IMG/VR virus record: IMGVR_UViG_3300020205_000283
Coordinates: 1 to 31,536 of that record
Reading direction: 5' to 3' (one strand)
Length of the DNA stretch: 31,536 bases
Source of the DNA: a virus
In this document: positions 28,042-31,536 of the stretch, in pieces
Layout: each line of letters begins with the position of its first letter
Position numbering within the stretch: the stretch's first letter is position 1
Notes under the pieces: generated by a model
Database searches by the model: none
What the model was told of the DNA's origin: nothing
Seen by the model: the letters and a program-made list of their open reading frames with translations, nothing else
Translations under genes and position numbers: made by a program

Positions 28042-28069
28042 TGACTTTATTAACTGCATACATTATAAT
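28041..28069 (+). promoter_or_regulatory. Sigma70-type promoter for gp55-gp47-gp46
   Basis: TTGACT (28041-28046) and a perfect TATAAT (28064-28069) are separated by exactly 17 bases, near-consensus for host housekeeping sigma factor. Transcription should start near 28076. GGAG (28079-28082) then leads into the gp55 ATG at 28093. No MotA-type middle box is seen. Confidence 0.8.
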
Positions 28070-28092
28070 AAACAATCCGGAGACTTGATTAA

Positions 28093-28947
28093 ATGACACC
28101 AACACCAGTAAAAGTAAACTATCTAAACAATAAGGACATGCTATTAGAAATACATCGAAGCAAAAGCACATATTGTAGTTTTACTAAACCAGAATATCAC
28201 CAATATGACTTAATTTTGCCCAGTTTAGAAAAAATAAACATAAGAACAATAGCAGAAGCCAAACGTATCAAAGCCAAAAGACTTGGAGACCAAGACTATG
28301 CTGCAAGACGGGCATCTGGTGAGAAAGTTAAACTAGCAGACTGTGCAGTTGACTATAAAAAAATAACCAAAGAAGAATTAGTTTTTAGGATTATGACGTT
28401 TGATCATATTCCTCTTAATAACACACGAAAGAAAAACCCTAAAAGTCTAGCGGATCATAGAGACAAAGTTAACTTTCCTCCTTTTCAGCATTGGAAATTT
28501 AATGATGAAAACGAACTAATTTGTGTAGGCAAGAGTCATTGGAGGGGGAGTTTAGATAAAGGCAAGTTTGATAAAGATGCTGGGCAAATTACTAACACAC
28601 TAGCTCGCATGATGATTAAACTGTGTGAACGATATGCTACAAGAGGTAACGTTCGAGGCTATACTTACAACGATGAGATGAAAGGGCAGGCAATTTTGCA
28701 GTTAACACAAATTGGATTGCAATTTGACGAGAGTAAATCGGATAATCCGTTTGCCTATTTTACCGCAGCTGTAACTAATAGTTTTGTTAGAGTAATTAAC
28801 GTTGAAAAACGTAATCAGAACATTCGAGACGACATATTAGAGATGAATGGAATGAATCCAAGTTATAGTCGAACCGGACAAGGCGAACACGAAGCCGCTT
28901 TAAAACGCCATGCAGAGGACACAACGAATGACACACCAACTGTTTAA
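28093..28947 (+). CDS. gp55: Late-transcription sigma factor gp55
   Basis: A 284-residue homologue of T4 gp55 (185 residues), the sigma-like factor that directs host RNA polymerase to TATAAATA late promoters. The N-terminus (VNYLNNKDMLLEIHRSK) parallels T4's NYVNNKELL segment. Residues about 190-242 (YTYNDEMKGQAILQLTQIGL, then FDESKSDNPFAYFTAAVTNSF, abbreviated) are the conserved region-2-like core that binds polymerase and the octamer. Between them lies an extra ~130 residues (about 35-165), basic and rich in Lys/Asp, with DHIPLN and FPPFQHWKFNDENE; an insertion of this kind is usual in cyanophage gp55. T4 gp55 ends in a hydrophobic clamp-binding tail (LDFLY type); this protein ends polar, with no such motif visible. 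It is first in a rightward operon under a sigma70 promoter and overlaps gp47 by 20 bases. Confidence 0.9.
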   Translation: MTPTPVKVNYLNNKDMLLEIHRSKSTYCSFTKPEYHQYDLILPSLEKINIRTIAEAKRIKAKRLGDQDYAARRASGEKVKLADCAVDYKKITKEELVFRIMTFDHIPLNNTRKKNPKSLADHRDKVNFPPFQHWKFNDENELICVGKSHWRGSLDKGKFDKDAGQITNTLARMMIKLCERYATRGNVRGYTYNDEMKGQAILQLTQIGLQFDESKSDNPFAYFTAAVTNSFVRVINVEKRNQNIRDDILEMNGMNPSYSRTGQGEHEAALKRHAEDTTNDTPTV

Positions 28948-29944
28948 AAAGGTTGCATGTTTTACAGACATACATTTTGGTTTAAAATCAAACAGTCAAG
29001 TTCACAACCAAGACTGTGAAGATTTTGTAGACTGGTATATTGCAAAAGCAAAGGAGGAAGGCTGTGATACTGGAATATTTATGGGGGACTGGCATCACAA
29101 TCGCAATAGTCTTAATATCACTACTATGGACTATAGCCTTAGGGCCTTGGAAAAATTGGGTAGCGCCTTTGATCAATTTTACTTTTTCCCTGGCAATCAT
29201 GATTTATATTACAAAGATAAGCGGGATATTCATTCCGTTGAATTTGGAAAGTATATTCCTGGGATTACTATCGTACACGAGCCTATTACTACTGGTGACG
29301 TTACTATGTGCCCGTGGCTTGTCGCGGACGAGTGGAAAGCAATAGGTAAAAAGAAAGCCAAATATATCTTTGGACACTTTGAACTTCCGCACTTCTATAT
29401 GAACGCTATGGTGCAAATGCCAGACCACGGTGAAATACAGCTAGATGCGTTTGATGGTTACGAAATGGGATTCAGTGGACACTTCCACAAACGTCAAAGC
29501 AAAGGCAATATGCACTATATTGGTAATGCTTTTCCGCATAACTATGCAGATGCATGGGATGATGAACGTGGAATGATGATTTTAGAATGGGGTGGCAAGC
29601 CAGAATATCATAGTTGGGATAACCAGCCTACATTCCGTACAGTAAAATTAAGTCAATTAATCGACGAAGCAGATACTTTGATTAAACCTAAGCAACATTT
29701 ACGTGTTACCTTAGACATCGACATTAGTTACGAAGAAGCAAGTTTTATCAAAGAAAAATTTGTATCAGATTACGACATTCGTGAACTTACATTGATTACT
29801 GAAAAGAAAAACGTTGAGATCAATACCGATATTGATATTCAAGCATTTGAAAGCGTAGATCAAATTGTGTCCAGTCAGCTTGTAAATATCGACAGCGACA
29901 CGTATAATAAGAACACGCTCCTGGAAATTTATAACAATTTATGA
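28928..29944 (+). CDS. gp47: Recombination endonuclease subunit gp47 (Mre11/SbcD-like)
   Basis: A 338-residue protein, matching T4 gp47 (339). With gp46 it forms the nuclease that processes DNA ends for recombination-dependent replication and helps degrade host DNA. All metallophosphoesterase motifs are intact: D14-I-H16, G53-D54, G89-N90-H91-D92, G149-H150, and G184-H185-F-H187. The frame is open from an ATG at 28910, but I choose 28928 because GAGG (28915-28918) lies 9 bases before it and the second codon onward (THQLFKKVACFTDIHFG) fits the family N-terminus. It overlaps the gp55 end by 20 bases and the gp46 start by 4 (ATGA). The C-terminal part should be the gp46-binding region. Confidence 0.93.
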   Translation: MTHQLFKKVACFTDIHFGLKSNSQVHNQDCEDFVDWYIAKAKEEGCDTGIFMGDWHHNRNSLNITTMDYSLRALEKLGSAFDQFYFFPGNHDLYYKDKRDIHSVEFGKYIPGITIVHEPITTGDVTMCPWLVADEWKAIGKKKAKYIFGHFELPHFYMNAMVQMPDHGEIQLDAFDGYEMGFSGHFHKRQSKGNMHYIGNAFPHNYADAWDDERGMMILEWGGKPEYHSWDNQPTFRTVKLSQLIDEADTLIKPKQHLRVTLDIDISYEEASFIKEKFVSDYDIRELTLITEKKNVEINTDIDIQAFESVDQIVSSQLVNIDSDTYNKNTLLEIYNNL

Positions 29945-31536
29945 TAAAAATAAAAGAACTTACAGTCAAAAACTTTATGAGTGTGGGTAATCAAACCCAA
30001 GCTGTGAATTTTGACAAGCAACAATTAACACTGGTATTGGGTGAAAACTTGGATATGGGTGGAGACGATAGCGGGTCACGTAACGGTACAGGTAAAACTA
30101 CGATTGTCAATGCGTTAAGTTACGGCCTGTTTGGCAATGCTCTTACTAATATTAAGAAAGATAACTTAATTAACAAGATTAATAATAAAAACATGTTAGT
30201 TACCTTGGCTTTTGAAAAGGATGGAGTTGATTATCGCATTGAACGTGGACGCAAACCTAACATTTTACAGTTTTATGTAAACAATGTAGAACAAGAAACA
30301 GATGAAACAGATGACGCACAAGGCGATATGCGTGAAACTCAAAAAGATTTAGATGAAATTCTAGGTATGAGTCACGATATGTTCAAGCACATCCTTGCTC
30401 TCAACACGTATACTGAGCCTTTCCTTAGCATGAAGGCTAACGATCAACGAGCTATCATTGAACAGTTATTAGGAATAACTATTCTAAGTGAAAAAGCAGA
30501 GGTACTGAAAGAATTAATTCGCAATACTAAAGATGATATCACACAAGAGAACGCTCGCATCGAAGCAACTAAACGATCAAACGAAGGTATTCAAAAGAGT
30601 ATTGACAGTTTAATTACAAAACAAACTGTTTGGAACACTCAACGAGACAATGATGTTGAAAAGATTGGCCGGGCAATCATAGAACTTGAGAATGTAGATA
30701 TAGATGCTGAGCTTGCGAAGCACAGCGAGCTGAAAGTTTACGAAGAAAAGACAGCGAAGCTGAAAAGCCTAAATAAGGAACGGGCTACGTTAGATAGCGC
30801 GACAGCGCAAGCGGAGCGAAGCGTCACAAAGTATGACAGCGAGCTCGCCAAGTTGGCTAACAAGACCTGTCACGCTTGTGAACAACAGCTTCATGACCAT
30901 AAGCATGAGGAGATGACTGCTACTGCACAAGGTCATCTTGACGAAGCTAAGAAGTATCTCAACAAAGTTACTGCTGACTTGAAAAAGATTACAACAGAAA
31001 TTGCCACCATTGGCGATGTTGCAACTAGGCCGGACACTTACTACGATACTGTCGAGCAGGCTCTCAAACATCAAAACAATCTTAAAACATTGGAAACTCA
31101 GCTGACAATTCGTGCAGGTGAGCAAGATCCTTATCAAGAACAAATAGAAGAACTGATGAATACTGCCCTAGTGGACGTATCTTGGGACACTGTCAACGAA
31201 CTTACCACACTCAAGGATCATCAAGAGTTCTTACTCAAGCTGTTGACCAGCAAAGACAGCTTTATTCGTAAGAAGATTATTGATCAAAACTTGGCTTACT
31301 TGAACAATAGGCTGACTTATTATCTAGACAAGATGGGTTTACCGCATACTGTGGTGTTTCAAAACGATTTGAACGTGGAAATTACACAGCTAGGACAGGA
31401 CCTAGACTTTGATAACTTGTCGCGTGGTGAGCGTAATCGTTTAATCTTAGGATTAAGCTGGAGCTTCCGTGACGTGTGGGAAAGTTTATATCAGCAGATT
31501 AACTTGTTGTTTGTTGACGAGCTGATTGACAACGGA
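29941..31536 (+). CDS. gp46: Recombination endonuclease subunit gp46 (Rad50/SbcC-like), 3' end cut
   Basis: The frame starts at ATG 29941 and is open for 532 codons to the right edge; T4 gp46 is 560 residues, so only a short C-terminal piece is missing. The visible parts are all those of an SMC-like ATPase. The N-terminus has KELTVKNFMSVG. The Walker A is GSRNGTGKT (residues 45-53), preceded by an acidic/Gly loop longer than in T4. A coiled coil is broken by the zinc hook C310-H-A-C313. The ABC signature is LSRGER (493-498) and the Walker B is LLFVDE (522-527), followed by the D-loop. It overlaps gp47 as ATGA with no strong ribosome site of its own, so it is translationally coupled. ATP-driven closing of gp46 controls gp47 nuclease access to DNA ends. 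Confidence 0.93.
   Translation, partial: MIKIKELTVKNFMSVGNQTQAVNFDKQQLTLVLGENLDMGGDDSGSRNGTGKTTIVNALSYGLFGNALTNIKKDNLINKINNKNMLVTLAFEKDGVDYRIERGRKPNILQFYVNNVEQETDETDDAQGDMRETQKDLDEILGMSHDMFKHILALNTYTEPFLSMKANDQRAIIEQLLGITILSEKAEVLKELIRNTKDDITQENARIEATKRSNEGIQKSIDSLITKQTVWNTQRDNDVEKIGRAIIELENVDIDAELAKHSELKVYEEKTAKLKSLNKERATLDSATAQAERSVTKYDSELAKLANKTCHACEQQLHDHKHEEMTATAQGHLDEAKKYLNKVTADLKKITTEIATIGDVATRPDTYYDTVEQALKHQNNLKTLETQLTIRAGEQDPYQEQIEELMNTALVDVSWDTVNELTTLKDHQEFLLKLLTSKDSFIRKKIIDQNLAYLNNRLTYYLDKMGLPHTVVFQNDLNVEITQLGQDLDFDNLSRGERNRLILGLSWSFRDVWESLYQQINLLFVDELIDNG
30715..30845 (+). repeat. Cluster of GCGAAGC / AGCGAGCT words inside gp46
   Basis: Three copies of GCGAAGC (30715-30721, 30754-30760, 30816-30822) and two of AGCGAGCT (30724-30731, 30838-30845) occur in 131 bases, in an otherwise AT-rich gene. 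They lie in the coiled-coil arm just before the zinc hook, where sequence constraint on the protein is loose. Confidence 0.6.

Noticed and set aside
28070-28092. MotA-type middle promoter for gp55
   Set aside because: No TGCTT-type box is found at the right distance. The TTGACT/TATAAT pair explains the promoter without it.
28910-28927. Upstream ATG for gp47 at 28910
   Set aside because: The GAGG ribosome site falls between this ATG and the one at 28928, and the family N-terminus fits the later start.
30790-31143. 117-residue minus-strand frame opposite gp46
   Set aside because: It is the antisense shadow of the gp46 coiled coil, whose own motifs are intact. The apparent Leu/Ile/Ser-rich product is what antisense of Lys/Glu/Asn codons gives.

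Overview
This window is a stretch of an AT-rich, T4-like (Straboviridae-related) contractile-tailed phage genome. Its style matches the T4-like phages of marine or freshwater bacteria (cyanophages, pelagiphages and relatives). The evidence is a recognisable set of T4 baseplate genes (gp25, gp6, gp53, a gp5-type spike and tail-tube/hub proteins) next to the T4 block gp55-gp47-gp46, in close-packed reading frames with ATGA or few-base junctions. I see no tRNA, integrase, insertion sequence, CRISPR array, photosynthesis gene or other host-specific gene, so I cannot name the host.

Layout. Positions 1-28010 all read leftward and form a virion module, in transcription order: a tail-tube/baseplate protein (28010-26997), gp53 (26994-26695), a putative hub protein (26693-24510), a gp5-like spike (24510-23038), gp25 (23041-22598), gp6 (22550-19047), a giant protein of 5277 residues (19054-3221), and three smaller fibre-like proteins (3217-1556, 1540-719, and 705 to the left edge). 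Positions 28093-31536 read rightward and hold gp55 (late sigma factor), gp47 (Mre11/SbcD-like nuclease) and gp46 (Rad50/SbcC-like ATPase, cut by the right edge). No gap between genes exceeds 90 bases.

Regulation. The 82-base gap 28011-28092 is a divergent control point. Rightward it has a sigma70-like promoter (TTGACT, 17 bp, TATAAT) ahead of gp55. Leftward it has the late-promoter octamer AATAAATA ahead of the structural genes. A second late octamer (GATAAATA) lies in the other real gap, just before gp6. The simple reading is that host polymerase makes gp55 and the gp46/47 recombination nuclease early, and gp55 then turns the same region round to fire the baseplate and fibre genes.

The most unusual object is the 15.8-kb gene, half of the window. 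It sits where T4 has gp7 but reads as a chain of small beta modules: a cupredoxin-like domain without obvious copper ligands, several carbohydrate-binding-like W...Y..G repeats, an FG-GAP-like beta-propeller interrupted by inserted modules, GxGY repeats, FCCH-like Ser/Thr-rich repeats and a coiled coil. The smaller fibre genes downstream share two of its building styles: a coiled coil with a similar interruption, and a C-terminal domain repeated between the two neighbours at 719 and 1556. This suggests a baseplate periphery or host-contact apparatus built by module shuffling. Domain names come from reading the translations by eye; no database search was run.
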